Part shown: piece after piece, positions 17,224 to 25,960 of the stretch
Layout of the letters: each line of letters starts with the position of its first letter
Numbering within the stretch: the stretch's first letter is position 1
From: Solirubrobacter deserti
GTDB lineage: Bacteria; Actinomycetota; Thermoleophilia; Solirubrobacterales; Solirubrobacteraceae
Reading direction: 5' to 3'
NCBI RefSeq assembly: GCF_027587175.1
Contig: NZ_JAPCID010000032.1
Span: 1-64,000, forward strand
Length of the DNA stretch: 64,000 bases
Translations under genes and position numbers: made by a program
Notes under the pieces: model-generated
The model's database searches: none
Told to the model about the DNA's origin: nothing
Seen by the model: the letters and a program-made list of their open reading frames with translations, nothing else

Positions 17224-17874
17224 TCACTGCACCCCCCGCAGCGCGCGGACGAGCAGCGCCGGGACGGCGAGCAGGACGAGCGCCGCCACCACCCACAGTG
17301 CCCAGCCGCCGATCCAGCTCAGCTTGAACAGGCTCGCACGGTCCGCGATCGCGCCGGCCTGGGCGAGCAGCGACCGGGGCGAGCGCTCGAACACCAGCGT
17401 GATGTCGGTCAGCGTGGGATTGCCCTCGACGTATGCCGTCGTCGGGCGGGAGGCCGCATCGGCGTTGCCGACCAGCTGCACGCGGCCGGTCCCGCGATTG
17501 CGCAGGCAGACGTCGACGTCGCGGCCCGCGGGCACCGCGTCGACGGGGATCGCGCGCTCGCCCTCGCGGTAGCCCGCCGGGAGCGTCCCGCGCGCGATCA
17601 CCGGCAGGCCGGAGGTGCGGTCGCGCACCAGCGCCTCCAGCGCGGGCCCACCGCCTCCGGAGGGCTTGAGCCAGACCGCGACGCGATCGAACCGCTCCGG
17701 CACCGCGATCGCCGTCTGGCACACGGTCTGCCCCGCGGCGATCTCGGCCGCCGGAACGGCCGGCGCCACGCCGAGCGTGAACGCCAGCGAAGAGCGCTGC
17801 GTCAGGCCGACCGCCACCAGCGCGAGGGCCACCAACACGCACAGCGCCGCGAGTACCGCCGCCGGCCTACGCAT
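17224..17874 (-). CDS. Small membrane protein paired with DUF2142, copy A
   Basis: The 216 residues comprise an N-terminal membrane helix (about 8-27), an extracytoplasmic beta-rich domain with two cysteines (QTVCQTAI and VDVCLRNRG) and a C-terminal helix (about 188-210). It is homologous by eye to 23959-24591: both share the x-x-VCQ/LCQ-x-x-I start, the second cysteine, a DITLVFERS/DLALRLERS segment and a closing W-x-L-x9-PALL helix. The start overlaps the DUF2142 stop by eight bases. Function unknown; a periplasm-facing partner of the DUF2142 protein is the best guess. Confidence 0.75.
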   Translation of the reverse strand: MRRPAAVLAALCVLVALALVAVGLTQRSSLAFTLGVAPAVPAAEIAAGQTVCQTAIAVPERFDRVAVWLKPSGGGGPALEALVRDRTSGLPVIARGTLPAGYREGERAIPVDAVPAGRDVDVCLRNRGTGRVQLVGNADAASRPTTAYVEGNPTLTDITLVFERSPRSLLAQAGAIADRASLFKLSWIGGWALWVVAALVLLAVPALLVRALRGVQ

Positions 17875-19345
17875 AGAACCGCTCCAGCGTCAGGGCGAGC
17901 GAGAACGCCTGCAGCGCGAACAGGCCGCCGACCATCCCCGCCAACGTCAGGCCCCGCAGCCGTGCCGACACGAGCCGCAGCGCCGCGGCGGACGCCAGCC
18001 CCGCGATCCCGATCAGCGGCAGCACATAGCGGCCCTGCATGAACGGCGCGCCGGACGAGAGCTTGAGCTGGTACTCCTGCCAGTGCAGCCCCGCGACGAG
18101 CGTCAACGCGACCAGCGCGAGGAACGCCAGCACGCCGCGGTCCAGCGTCGTCCGGGCTCGCCAGACGGCGACCGCCGCCGCGACCGCCACCGCGAGCGTG
18201 AGGACCGTCAGCGCCCAGTAGACCCAGCCGGGGAACTCGATCTCGAGCCAGCCGAAGCGCGCCCACGCCCCGTTGAGGATCACGTCGACCACGGGCAGCC
18301 CCATCGGCACCGACGGGAAGAAGTCCTGCATGAACCACAGTTTCGGCAGATAGAACTGCCACAGGTACGAGCCCAGCTCGCGCACGTCCAGCCCGGAGGC
18401 GGTCGCCGCGCTGGTCAGCTGCTGGGAAGCCGGACGGGCGAGGATGCGCGCCGTCACCAGCCAGCCGCCGACCACGGCGACGAGCGCCGCGAGCCCGGGC
18501 AGCGCGACCCGCGCCCGTCCGCCGGGCACGCGCCACGCGGCGATCGCGAACGCGAGCAGCGCGCCCGGCACGAGCGCGTAGCTGGTGGCCTTCACCCAGC
18601 ACGCGAGTCCCACGACCGCCATGAACGCGACGCCGGAGCGGACGGTGAGGCCGCGCCGGAGCATCCGCACCCCCAGCCACAGCGCGACGGTCCAGAGCGC
18701 GAACAGCAGGCCGTCGGGCGTCACCGACGCGCTGATGAACGTCGGCATGGGCGCGAGCGCCGGCAGCGCGGCGGCGGCGAGCTGGAACAGCGGCCGCCGC
18801 CCGAAGACCTCGCCCGCGAGCGCCCACGTGGCGGCCACGGTCACCAGCAGCCACACGACGCCCACGATCCGCATCCACACCAGCCGGTCGAACACGCCGC
18901 CGCCCCCGGCCGCGGCGTACGGCGCGGCGTAGAGCAGGTAGGCCAGCGGCGGGTTCGAGCGCGCGGCGTTCTGGCCGCCGCCGTCCGAGCGTTGCGCGTC
19001 CGGCAGCTCGCGCTCGGCCTCGCGCCAGCGCTCGAAGGCGGTGCGGCTCCATTCGGGCCGGGTGACCAGCGAAGCGGCGGTCTGGTCGGCGTTGACAGCG
19101 TCCGCCGCGCGGCTCTGCTCGGTCGCGAACAGCGGCCGGTCCGGCTCGCCGGGCAGCCCGGGACCGTCCACGAGCGACTGCACGTAGCCGTAGTGCGAGT
19201 TCTCGTCGGGCGCCTGCCACCCGGGCAGGATCAGCGCCCAGGCGACGCCCAGGATCGCCGTCGCGGCGAGCAGTGCGGCCAGCGCCCCCGGCACGCGCCG
19301 GCGCCGGGACGGGCTCGGATCCGTCTGCGTGATCGACTCAGACAC
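17867..19345 (-). CDS. DUF2142-family polytopic membrane protein (GT-C-like), copy A
   Basis: A 492-residue protein with about 11 membrane segments. The first external loop carries PGWQAPDENSHYGYVQSLVD, the DUF2142 mark (an acidic D-E-x-x-H as in GT-C enzymes). Later come SNPPLAYLLYA, SASVTPDGLLFALW, ACWVKATSYAL and PFMQGRYVLPL. GT-C enzymes use polyprenyl-phosphate sugars on the outer face, and the polyprenyl-phosphate GT2 in this operon could provide them. The GTG start overlaps the GT2 stop by eight bases, and its own stop overlaps the small partner gene by eight bases. Confidence 0.85.
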   Translation of the reverse strand: MSESITQTDPSPSRRRRVPGALAALLAATAILGVAWALILPGWQAPDENSHYGYVQSLVDGPGLPGEPDRPLFATEQSRAADAVNADQTAASLVTRPEWSRTAFERWREAERELPDAQRSDGGGQNAARSNPPLAYLLYAAPYAAAGGGGVFDRLVWMRIVGVVWLLVTVAATWALAGEVFGRRPLFQLAAAALPALAPMPTFISASVTPDGLLFALWTVALWLGVRMLRRGLTVRSGVAFMAVVGLACWVKATSYALVPGALLAFAIAAWRVPGGRARVALPGLAALVAVVGGWLVTARILARPASQQLTSAATASGLDVRELGSYLWQFYLPKLWFMQDFFPSVPMGLPVVDVILNGAWARFGWLEIEFPGWVYWALTVLTLAVAVAAAVAVWRARTTLDRGVLAFLALVALTLVAGLHWQEYQLKLSSGAPFMQGRYVLPLIGIAGLASAAALRLVSARLRGLTLAGMVGGLFALQAFSLALTLERFYA

Positions 19346-20366
19346 GCACGAGCCTTCGCACGAGTCCCCAGTACGCGGCCTGCAGCGTGCGGACCGGCGC
19401 CAGCTCGGCCACCGGGCCGAGGAAGGGGGAGTCCAGGGTGGCGCTCAGGCCGCCGGCGAACACGCGCACCGGCACGCGGCGCTGCGCCTGCACGCGGCGC
19501 CGCCGCCGCAGCGCCCACGGCAGCGACCGCAGCACAGCGGCCTGTGCGCGCAGCTTCTCGCGCAGCCAGCCGCCGCGCGCCGCCACCACGAGCAGCGCGA
19601 GCTCCGCGCCGAGCAGCGCCGGCAGCAGCGGGACCAGCAGCCGCGTGGGATACGCGCCGAGCACCGTCCACCAGCGGTTGCGCTCGAGCAGGAACCACTT
19701 GTAGGCGCCCTTGTCGAAGTCGTACGCGTGCTCCACGCGCGCCGCGGGTGCGATGCCGACGCCCCAGCCCGCCAGCCGGAGCCGCAGCGAGAGATCCAGG
19801 TCCTCGCTGTACATGAAGTACTCCGGATCGAACCCGCCGACCGCCTCCCAGGCCTCACGACGCACGGCGAGCGCCGCCCCGGACGCGAACGAGACGTCGC
19901 GCAGCGCTTCGCCGGCCGCGGCGACCGGCGCGCCGACCTGGCCGGCCCAGCCCATCCCGAGCCAGTGCGTCACGCCACCGGAGGTGTTGACCTGCTCGCC
20001 GCCCTCGAGCGTGACGAGCGCCTGCCACGCGCCCCAGTCCGGCCGCTCGGCCGCGGCGGCGCGCAGAGCCGCGAGCGCGCCGGGCGCGGGCACGCAGTCC
20101 GGGTTCAGGAAGAACAGCAGCGGCGCCGAGGTGGCGCCCGCGCCGGCCTGGCAGCCGCCCGCGAACCCGACGTTGCGCTCGAGCTCGAGCACGGTCGCCC
20201 CGGCCGCGCGCGCGACGGCGCCGCTGGCGTCCGACGACGCGTTGTCGACGACGACGAGCTCGTCCCCGGGCTCGAGCTGGGCGCGCAACGCGGCCAGCGT
20301 GCCCGGCAGCTCGGCCGACGACTCGTAGGCGACGATCACGGTCGCCACTGCGGGCGCGTGCGCCAC
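19338..20366 (-). CDS. Family 2 glycosyltransferase
   Basis: The protein from GTG 20366 has 342 residues: TVIVAYESSAELPGTLAALR, ELVVVDNASSDASG, NVGFAGGCQAGA and the FLNPDCVPAPGAL acidic motif. YFMYSEDLDLSLRLRLAG is the catalytic-base loop. It closes with a hydrophobic helix (LLVPLLPALLGAELALLVV) and a basic tail. Upstream in-frame ATGs would run through the DUF2304 gene. It sits five bases after the DUF2304 stop. Confidence 0.87.
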   Translation of the reverse strand: MAHAPAVATVIVAYESSAELPGTLAALRAQLEPGDELVVVDNASSDASGAVARAAGATVLELERNVGFAGGCQAGAGATSAPLLFFLNPDCVPAPGALAALRAAAAERPDWGAWQALVTLEGGEQVNTSGGVTHWLGMGWAGQVGAPVAAAGEALRDVSFASGAALAVRREAWEAVGGFDPEYFMYSEDLDLSLRLRLAGWGVGIAPAARVEHAYDFDKGAYKWFLLERNRWWTVLGAYPTRLLVPLLPALLGAELALLVVAARGGWLREKLRAQAAVLRSLPWALRRRRRVQAQRRVPVRVFAGGLSATLDSPFLGPVAELAPVRTLQAAYWGLVRRLVRV

Positions 20367-20371
20367 GCGCC

Positions 20372-20758
20372 TCAGGACCGACGGCCGGCCGGCTCGAGCT
20401 CGGGAGCGGCTTCCGTGTTCAACTCGTCGACGCGTTGCTGCAGCAGCCCGACGCGCTGGGCCAGCAGCTTGTTCTCGTCGGCCAGCCGGGAGATCGCCAG
20501 CGAGAAGTGGAGCAACAGCAGCAGGACGAACCCGAACGCGATCACGAACAGCGCAGACGGCGCGTACGCGATGCCGATCAGCTGGGCGAGTTCCTCGAGC
20601 GCGCCGCGCCAGATGGACAGGCCGAGCATGATCGCGGCCGACAGCATCCACAGCAGCGCGTAGCGCTCCATCAGCCGCCGCCGCCGGACGAGCTCGAACA
20701 CCACCGCGAACTGCAGCGCGGTGGCGAAGATGGCGACGATCTGGATCCGGTTGTCCAT
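20372..20758 (-). CDS. DUF2304 membrane protein
   Basis: The 128-residue protein has three predicted membrane helices (IQIVAIFATALQFAVVFELV; YALLWMLSAAIMLGLSIW; ALFVIAFGFVLLLLLHFSLAIS) and a cytoplasmic coiled-coil tail (ADENKLLAQRVGLLQQRVDEL). DUF2304 genes very often follow polyprenyl-phosphate glycosyltransferase genes, as here, where they share one base (TGATG-type coupling). A regulatory or scaffold role for the transferase has been suggested by that linkage; no activity is known. Confidence 0.88.
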   Translation of the reverse strand: MDNRIQIVAIFATALQFAVVFELVRRRRLMERYALLWMLSAAIMLGLSIWRGALEELAQLIGIAYAPSALFVIAFGFVLLLLLHFSLAISRLADENKLLAQRVGLLQQRVDELNTEAAPELEPAGRRS

Positions 20759-21516
20759 CAGAGCGTCTGCTGGGCGGCGACCGGCGCCGGATCGCCGGCC
20801 TCGACCACCGGCCGGGCCCGCAGCAGGCCGACGAAGATCGCGAGCAGCACCTTGACCATGTAGTAGATCGAGCGGCTGGCGTTGATCGACGAGACCCCGG
20901 TCGTGCGCGGACGCATCCGGACCGGCACCTCCGCGCCCTTGAGCTTGTGGAAGTGCAGCAGCAGCACCGCTTCGACCTCGGGGTAGTCGTGCGGGTAGTC
21001 GCGGGCGAACAGCTCGATGCCGCGGCGGCGCACCATCCGAAAGCCCGAGGTGGGGTCGGTCACGCGGCGGCCGACGATGGTCGACAGCACGCGGGCGAAG
21101 AAGCGGATGCCCAGGCGGCGCGTGGCCGACGACCGGTAGCCCAGCTCCTCCTCACCGTCGATGAAGCGCGAGCCCGTGACCAGGCCGAGCTCCGGGTGCG
21201 TGTGCAGGTAGGCGAGCAGGTCGCCGATGTTGCGCGCGTCGTGCTGGCCGTCGCCGTCCACCTGCACGGCGACGTCGTAGTCGCGCTCCAGCGCGTACTT
21301 GTAGCCGGCCTGCACCGCCCCGCCGATGCCGAGGTTGAACGGCAGCACCAGGACGCTCGCGCCGGCGGCCCGGGCGAGGGCGGCCGTGTCGTCCGTCGAG
21401 CCGTCGTCGACCACCAGCACGTCGAAGTCAGGTGCGTGCTCCCGGATGTCGAGCACCGTGGCGCCGATGGCGCCCTGCTCGTTGTAGGCGGGAACGATGG
21501 CCAGGTTGCGGGGCAT
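20758..21516 (-). CDS. Polyprenyl-phosphate mannosyl/glucosyltransferase-like GT2 (DPM1 type)
   Basis: This protein transfers a sugar from a nucleotide donor to polyprenyl phosphate, giving a substrate for GT-C enzymes. Motifs: LAIVPAYNEQGAIGATV, VLVVDDGSTDDTA, NLGIGGAVQAGYKYAL and VQVDGDGQHDARN (the DxDxQ variant) about residue 90. TSGFRMVRRRGIELFA and the RTTGVSSINASRSIYYMVKVLLAI tail follow. I start at ATG 21516 because MPRNLAIVPAYN begins at the Rossmann strand; GTG 21570 would add 18 residues. First gene of the 16.3-21.5 kb operon. Confidence 0.92.
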   Translation of the reverse strand: MPRNLAIVPAYNEQGAIGATVLDIREHAPDFDVLVVDDGSTDDTAALARAAGASVLVLPFNLGIGGAVQAGYKYALERDYDVAVQVDGDGQHDARNIGDLLAYLHTHPELGLVTGSRFIDGEEELGYRSSATRRLGIRFFARVLSTIVGRRVTDPTSGFRMVRRRGIELFARDYPHDYPEVEAVLLLHFHKLKGAEVPVRMRPRTTGVSSINASRSIYYMVKVLLAIFVGLLRARPVVEAGDPAPVAAQQTL

Positions 21517-21570
21517 TGAGCGTTGGAACGGCCGGCACGGGAGAGAGTTGCGGGCGTGCGGCCGTGCCAC

Positions 21571-21576
21571 AGGCTA
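21571..21576 (-). promoter_or_regulatory. Candidate -10 element for the polyprenyl-GT operon
   Basis: TAGCCT on the minus strand lies about 55 bases before the ATG at 21516. If used, it leaves a leader of about 47 bases. No clear -35 is seen. Confidence 0.35.
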
Positions 21577-21610
21577 GCGAGACGCCCGGTCGGCGCCCGG
21601 AGGCCGCCGC

Positions 21611-21616
21611 TAACGT
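21611..21616 (+). promoter_or_regulatory. Candidate leaderless -10 element
   Basis: TAACGT ends nine bases before ATG 21626, and no ribosome site precedes the ATG. This fits a transcript that begins close to the start codon. Confidence 0.5.
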
Positions 21617-21625
21617 GGCTCGCCC

Positions 21626-24019
21626 ATGACGACCTTCACCAGCTGGGTGATCGCGCCGATCATCCTGCTTCTGATGGCCGGCGCCGTCGGCCTGCTCGCT
21701 GAGCGCGTGGCACGCACCGAGCTTCCCGACGGCGTGCTCGTCGGCCTCGGCGCGTGGATCCTCGTGCTGGTCGTGCTACCCGTCTTTCTGCTCGGCCTAC
21801 CGGGCTCCGTCGCCGCCGCCGTCGCGCTCGTGCTGGTCGCGCTGGGGCTGTGGTTCGGGCGCCGCGGCTGGCTGCGTCCGGTGCGGACACCCGCCGCGCT
21901 CGCCGGGCTGCTCGCGTACGTGCTCTATCTCGCCCCGGTGCTGGCCACCGGGCACTGGACGTGGGCGGGGTACAACTTCGTCAACGACCCGGCGCTCAAC
22001 TGGCTGATGGTCGACCGGCTGATCGACACGGGCGACTCGCTGAGCTCCGCGCCGCCGTCGACCGCGGTCTCGGTCGTCAACGGCACGCTGAACGTGTCGT
22101 ATCCGCTCGGCATCCACGGGCTGCTGGCGACGCTGAACTGGATCTTGCCGGTCGCGCTGCCCGCGCTCTACCAGCCGTTCATCGCCTTTCTGGCCGGCGT
22201 CACGGCGATGGCCTTCACCGAGCTCGCGCGGGCGCGCCGGCTGCCCGCCTGGGCGGCGATCGCCGCCGCCGTGCTCGCGGTCGGCTCCGGGCTCGCGTAC
22301 AACTACGCGCTGCACGGCGGCTTCAAGGAGGCGGCGGTGGTCGGCTGTCTGGTCACCGCGGCCGCGATCGGGCGCGTCGCGTTGGACGACCGGCTCGCCC
22401 CCGGTCCGGTCGCGCTCGCGGCACTGCCGCTGGCCGCCGCGATCGCGATCATCTCCACGGCGGCCGCGGCCTACGCGGCCGTGTTCGCGGGCGTGCTGCT
22501 CGTCGCGGCGCTGGGCGCGGAGCGCGGCCCCCGCGTCTCGCCGCGCGCGATCGTGCTCGCCGCGGCGGTCGCGGGCGCCGTGTTCCTGGTCGCCATCGCG
22601 CCGTTCCTGCAGGACACGATCGCGTTCGGGCAGACGGCCAGCGACCAGTTCGGGGCCGCGACCGACGACTCCACCGCGGTGCTCGGCTACCTCGTGCGTC
22701 CGCTGCCGCTCTATCAGGCGCTCGGCGTGTGGCTGCGCGACGACTACCGGTACCCGCTCGAGCCCGGGACGCCGTTCGAGGTGCTCACGATCGCGGCGCT
22801 GATCGTCGCGGGCCTGCTGGTGGTCGCCGGCGTCTTCAGCGAGCTGCGCGAGCGCCGCTGGGCGGCGCTGCTCGTGCTCGTCCCGGCGGTTGCGGTGGCG
22901 CTGGTGGCCGAGCCGCGGCTGTCCCCGTACGGGCACGCGAAGCTGCTCGTCGTGCTCTCGCCGATGGCGGTCTTCACCGCCGCGCTCGGCGTGTGGTGGC
23001 TGCTGGGCAAGGTGCGTGTGGCCGGCGTGCTCGCCGGGCTCGTGCTCGTCGCCGGCCTGTTGGGCTCCGACGCGCTCGCCTACCGCACCACCCAGCTCGC
23101 GCCGACGGACCGCTTCACGGCGCTCGAGGACGCCGTCGAGCACACCGGCGGCGGGCGCTGGTTGTCGCTGGAGTGGGAGGAGTACGCCAAGTACTTCGGG
23201 CGCGACATCCAGCTCAACGTCGGGCCGGAGGCCTACTCACCCGAGCCCGTCGCGTTGACCCGGCCGGAGCCGATCTTCGGGCGCAGCTTCGACTCCGACC
23301 AGCTGAAGCCCGCCTACGTGGAGTCCTGGGACGGGCTGCTGCTGCGGCGCGGCCCGGAGACGTCGCGCCCGCCGAGCAACTTCTCGCGCGTGTACGGCAA
23401 CGCGTACTACGAGCTGTGGCGCAAGGACGCGGACGCTCCGCGGCCGCTGGAGCACCTGTCGCTCGGCACGGACCAGCAGCAGGCGGCGCGCCCCTCCTGC
23501 GCGGCGGTGCGCTCGCTCGCGGACCGCCTCGGCCCCGCGCAGCGGTTGGTCGCCGCCCCGGCGCGCACGTCCGCCGAGCTCGACCCGCTCGAAGTCGGCG
23601 TCCCGATCGGCTGGGACATCACCGCCGAGGCGGACGACGTGCTCATCCCGGGCGGCCAGGGCCGGATCGAAGGGCCGGTCGACTTCGCTCGCGGCGGTCG
23701 CTACCGCGTGTGGGTGCGTGGCGGAGCGGAGCGGCCGCTCACCGTGCACCTCGACGGCAAGCTGATCGGGTCGGCGAGCGGCGTCAACACCGCGGGCAGC
23801 TGGTTGGGCGTCGGTGAGATCGAGGTCGACGCCGGGTCGCACGTCGTGCGGCTGTTCCGCCCGGGCGGGTCGCTGCGGCCCGGGGACTCACGGCCAGGGG
23901 TCGTCGGGCGCGTGGTCTTCGAGCTCGTCGCGGCCGAGGCGCTCGTGACCGTCGCGCCTCAGGACGTCTCGTCGCTGTGCTCGGGCGAGTGGGACTGGGT
24001 CGAGCGCGTGGCCGCGTAG
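21626..24019 (+). CDS. Large polytopic membrane protein with C-terminal external domain (GT-C-like)
   Basis: The 797-residue protein has about 13 hydrophobic helices in residues 1-480. The extracytoplasmic part of about 300 residues begins near YRTTQLAPTDRF and holds two cysteines (RPSCAAV and SSLCSGEWDW). The loop after helix 4 has YNFVNDPALNWLMVDRLIDTG and YPLGIHGLLATLNW, the acidic-plus-His pattern of GT-C transferases. The domain near residues 640-760 looks like a jelly-roll (VDFARGGRYRVWVRGG, HVVRLFRPGG). Likely an arabinosyl/mannosyl-type polyprenol-dependent transferase or an O-antigen ligase-like protein; not certain. Its end overlaps the opposing gene by 61 bases. Confidence 0.72.
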   Translation: MTTFTSWVIAPIILLLMAGAVGLLAERVARTELPDGVLVGLGAWILVLVVLPVFLLGLPGSVAAAVALVLVALGLWFGRRGWLRPVRTPAALAGLLAYVLYLAPVLATGHWTWAGYNFVNDPALNWLMVDRLIDTGDSLSSAPPSTAVSVVNGTLNVSYPLGIHGLLATLNWILPVALPALYQPFIAFLAGVTAMAFTELARARRLPAWAAIAAAVLAVGSGLAYNYALHGGFKEAAVVGCLVTAAAIGRVALDDRLAPGPVALAALPLAAAIAIISTAAAAYAAVFAGVLLVAALGAERGPRVSPRAIVLAAAVAGAVFLVAIAPFLQDTIAFGQTASDQFGAATDDSTAVLGYLVRPLPLYQALGVWLRDDYRYPLEPGTPFEVLTIAALIVAGLLVVAGVFSELRERRWAALLVLVPAVAVALVAEPRLSPYGHAKLLVVLSPMAVFTAALGVWWLLGKVRVAGVLAGLVLVAGLLGSDALAYRTTQLAPTDRFTALEDAVEHTGGGRWLSLEWEEYAKYFGRDIQLNVGPEAYSPEPVALTRPEPIFGRSFDSDQLKPAYVESWDGLLLRRGPETSRPPSNFSRVYGNAYYELWRKDADAPRPLEHLSLGTDQQQAARPSCAAVRSLADRLGPAQRLVAAPARTSAELDPLEVGVPIGWDITAEADDVLIPGGQGRIEGPVDFARGGRYRVWVRGGAERPLTVHLDGKLIGSASGVNTAGSWLGVGEIEVDAGSHVVRLFRPGGSLRPGDSRPGVVGRVVFELVAAEALVTVAPQDVSSLCSGEWDWVERVAA

Positions 24020-24591
24020 GCCAGCAGCGCCGGCACGCCGGCCAGCAGCGCGAGCCCGAGCAGGGCGTACAGCCACGGCCCGCCCGCGTTGAATACCGCG
24101 GCGCGCGCGGAGACCCGCGGCAGCGCGGCGATCAGGCGGGTGCTGTGCGAGCGCTCGAGCCGCAGCGCCAGGTCATAGATCACGTCCGTCCCGTCCAGGG
24201 TCGTGGCGAACGAGGACGCGGTGGCGGGCGCGCCCCACAGCGATCCCTCGCCCTCCACGCAGACCCGCACCGGCCGCGGCGAGGCCACGGCCCCGACCGG
24301 CGCGATCAGGTCGCCGCCCGCCGCCCGCGTGCTGCCCCGGCCGAGCACGGCGTCGCGGTCGTCGCGCACCGTGATCGTGAGCGCGCCCGTGGCGCGCAGC
24401 GACACGCGCTCGACGCGCGCGCCCTCCGGGAGGTCGATCGGACCCTGGCAGAGCTGCTGACCTGGTCGCAGGTCGACCACGCGCAGTTGCGGTGGCGCGC
24501 CCGCGACGTACTCGAGCCGCGTCTGGCGCAGCAGCGACGCCAGTGCCACGGCCACGCCGACCACGAACAGGATCGCGAACGTCCTACGCAT
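23959..24591 (-). CDS. Small membrane protein paired with DUF2142, copy B
   Basis: The 210 residues comprise an N-terminal helix (FAILFVVGVAVALASLL), an external domain with LRPGQQLCQGPIDLP and RPVRVCVEGEG, and a closing helix (GPWLYALLGLALLAGVPALLAYAA). It matches copy A (17224-17874) in layout, cysteine spacing and start context. The first eight bases overlap the DUF2142 stop in exactly the same way as in copy A. The 3' end is antisense to the last 61 bases of the 797-residue gene. Last gene of the Wzm/Wzt operon. Function unknown. Confidence 0.75.
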   Translation of the reverse strand: MRRTFAILFVVGVAVALASLLRQTRLEYVAGAPPQLRVVDLRPGQQLCQGPIDLPEGARVERVSLRATGALTITVRDDRDAVLGRGSTRAAGGDLIAPVGAVASPRPVRVCVEGEGSLWGAPATASSFATTLDGTDVIYDLALRLERSHSTRLIAALPRVSARAAVFNAGGPWLYALLGLALLAGVPALLAYAATRSTQSHSPEHSDETS

Positions 24592-25960
24592 AGAAGCGGT
24601 CCAGGAGGAGGCCGATCGAGGCGACGTGCACCGCGAACAGGAACGCCAGGCCGGCGGTGAGTGCGGTCGAGCGGCGCACCGCGGGCACGAGCGTCAGCGC
24701 CCCGGCGGCGGCGGCGCCCATCAGCGCCCCCACCGGCAGCAGGTAGCGGCCCTGCATGAACGGCTGCTCGCTCAGGCTCAGGCGGTAGTCCGTCCAGTGC
24801 AGCCCGCCCAGCAGCGCGAGCACGGCGAGCGCCACGAACGCCGCCGTCCACGGGTCGACACGGGAGCGCGTCCGCCACAGCGCGAAGCCGGCGCCGCCGA
24901 GCACGAGCAGGACTGCGGCGGCCGCGAGGAGGTAGAGCCCGCGGTCGAACCGGACCTCCAGCCACCCGAACGCGGCCCAGCTGCCGACGAGGAAGGTGTC
25001 GAACGGCGGGTAGTCGTCCAGCGACCGAGGGACGTAGAAGTCCCACAGGTAGGAGCCGAACCCACGGACGCCGGGGCGCGTGCCGGTCGCGCTGACGACG
25101 ATGTCGCCACCCACCGCGCGCCCCACCAGCGCAGCGAGCGCGACCCACACCGCGATGGCCGCCACGGCCGCGCCCGCGACGGGGAGCCGGCGCGACGAGC
25201 GCCACAACCCGACCCCGAGCACGAGCGCCGCGGGCGCGAGCAACGCGTAGCTCGTCGCCTTCGTCAGGCAGGCCGCGCCGACGAGCGCGACCAGGACGAA
25301 CGCCCGCGCCGGCGTGAGGCCGGTACGCAGCGCCTTGACCCCGAGCCACAGCACCAGCGACCAGAGCGCGTACATCATCCCGTCCGGGCTCACCGACCCG
25401 GAGACGAACGCGAACATCGGCAGCAGCGCCGGCACCGCCGCCGCGGCGACCTGCAGCTCGCGGCGACGGCCGAACAGCTCCCCGGCGAGCAGCCACGCGC
25501 CGAGCACGGTCACCGGCAGCCACAGCGCGGAGAAGATGCGGGCAGCGGTCAGCCGGTCGAAGAAGTCGCCGCCCGCGAGCCGGTAGCCGATCGCCTCCCA
25601 CGCGTAGGACGCGGGCGGGTAGCCGGCCGCGGAGTGCGGGCCGCCGCCGTCGTCGCGCGGCTCGCGCGCATGTCCGTCCTGCCACACGCGCAGCCGCCGC
25701 TCGCTCCACTCGGGGCGCATGAACGGCTGCGCCATCACATAGTCCGAGCCGGCCGCCTGCGCGGCGTGGATGTGCTCGCTGGAGTAGATCGGCTTCCCGG
25801 GGTCGCCGGGGAGATCGCCCGTCTCGGCGAAGAACTGCGTGTACGCGAAGTGCGACTGCTCGTCCGGCGCCTGGAACGCGGGGGTGAACGCCGCCCACGT
25901 GACCGCCAGCAGCAGGGCGGTCGTCATCAGGGCGGCAAGCGGCGCCGGGACGCGGCGCAT
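24584..25960 (-). CDS. DUF2142-family polytopic membrane protein (GT-C-like), copy B
   Basis: A 458-residue protein with about 11 helices. FTPAFQAPDEQSHFAYTQFFAETG is the DUF2142 external acidic/His motif. GYPPASYAWEA, SGSVSPDGMMYALW, ACLTKATSYALL and PFMQGRYLLPVG match copy A at 17867 position by position, so these are paralogues. The ATG at 25960 shares one base with the TGA of the GT2-WsaF fusion gene (TGATG). Longer in-frame openings upstream run through that gene and were not used. Presumed to use lipid-linked sugars outside the membrane. Confidence 0.85.
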   Translation of the reverse strand: MRRVPAPLAALMTTALLLAVTWAAFTPAFQAPDEQSHFAYTQFFAETGDLPGDPGKPIYSSEHIHAAQAAGSDYVMAQPFMRPEWSERRLRVWQDGHAREPRDDGGGPHSAAGYPPASYAWEAIGYRLAGGDFFDRLTAARIFSALWLPVTVLGAWLLAGELFGRRRELQVAAAAVPALLPMFAFVSGSVSPDGMMYALWSLVLWLGVKALRTGLTPARAFVLVALVGAACLTKATSYALLAPAALVLGVGLWRSSRRLPVAGAAVAAIAVWVALAALVGRAVGGDIVVSATGTRPGVRGFGSYLWDFYVPRSLDDYPPFDTFLVGSWAAFGWLEVRFDRGLYLLAAAAVLLVLGGAGFALWRTRSRVDPWTAAFVALAVLALLGGLHWTDYRLSLSEQPFMQGRYLLPVGALMGAAAAGALTLVPAVRRSTALTAGLAFLFAVHVASIGLLLDRFYA

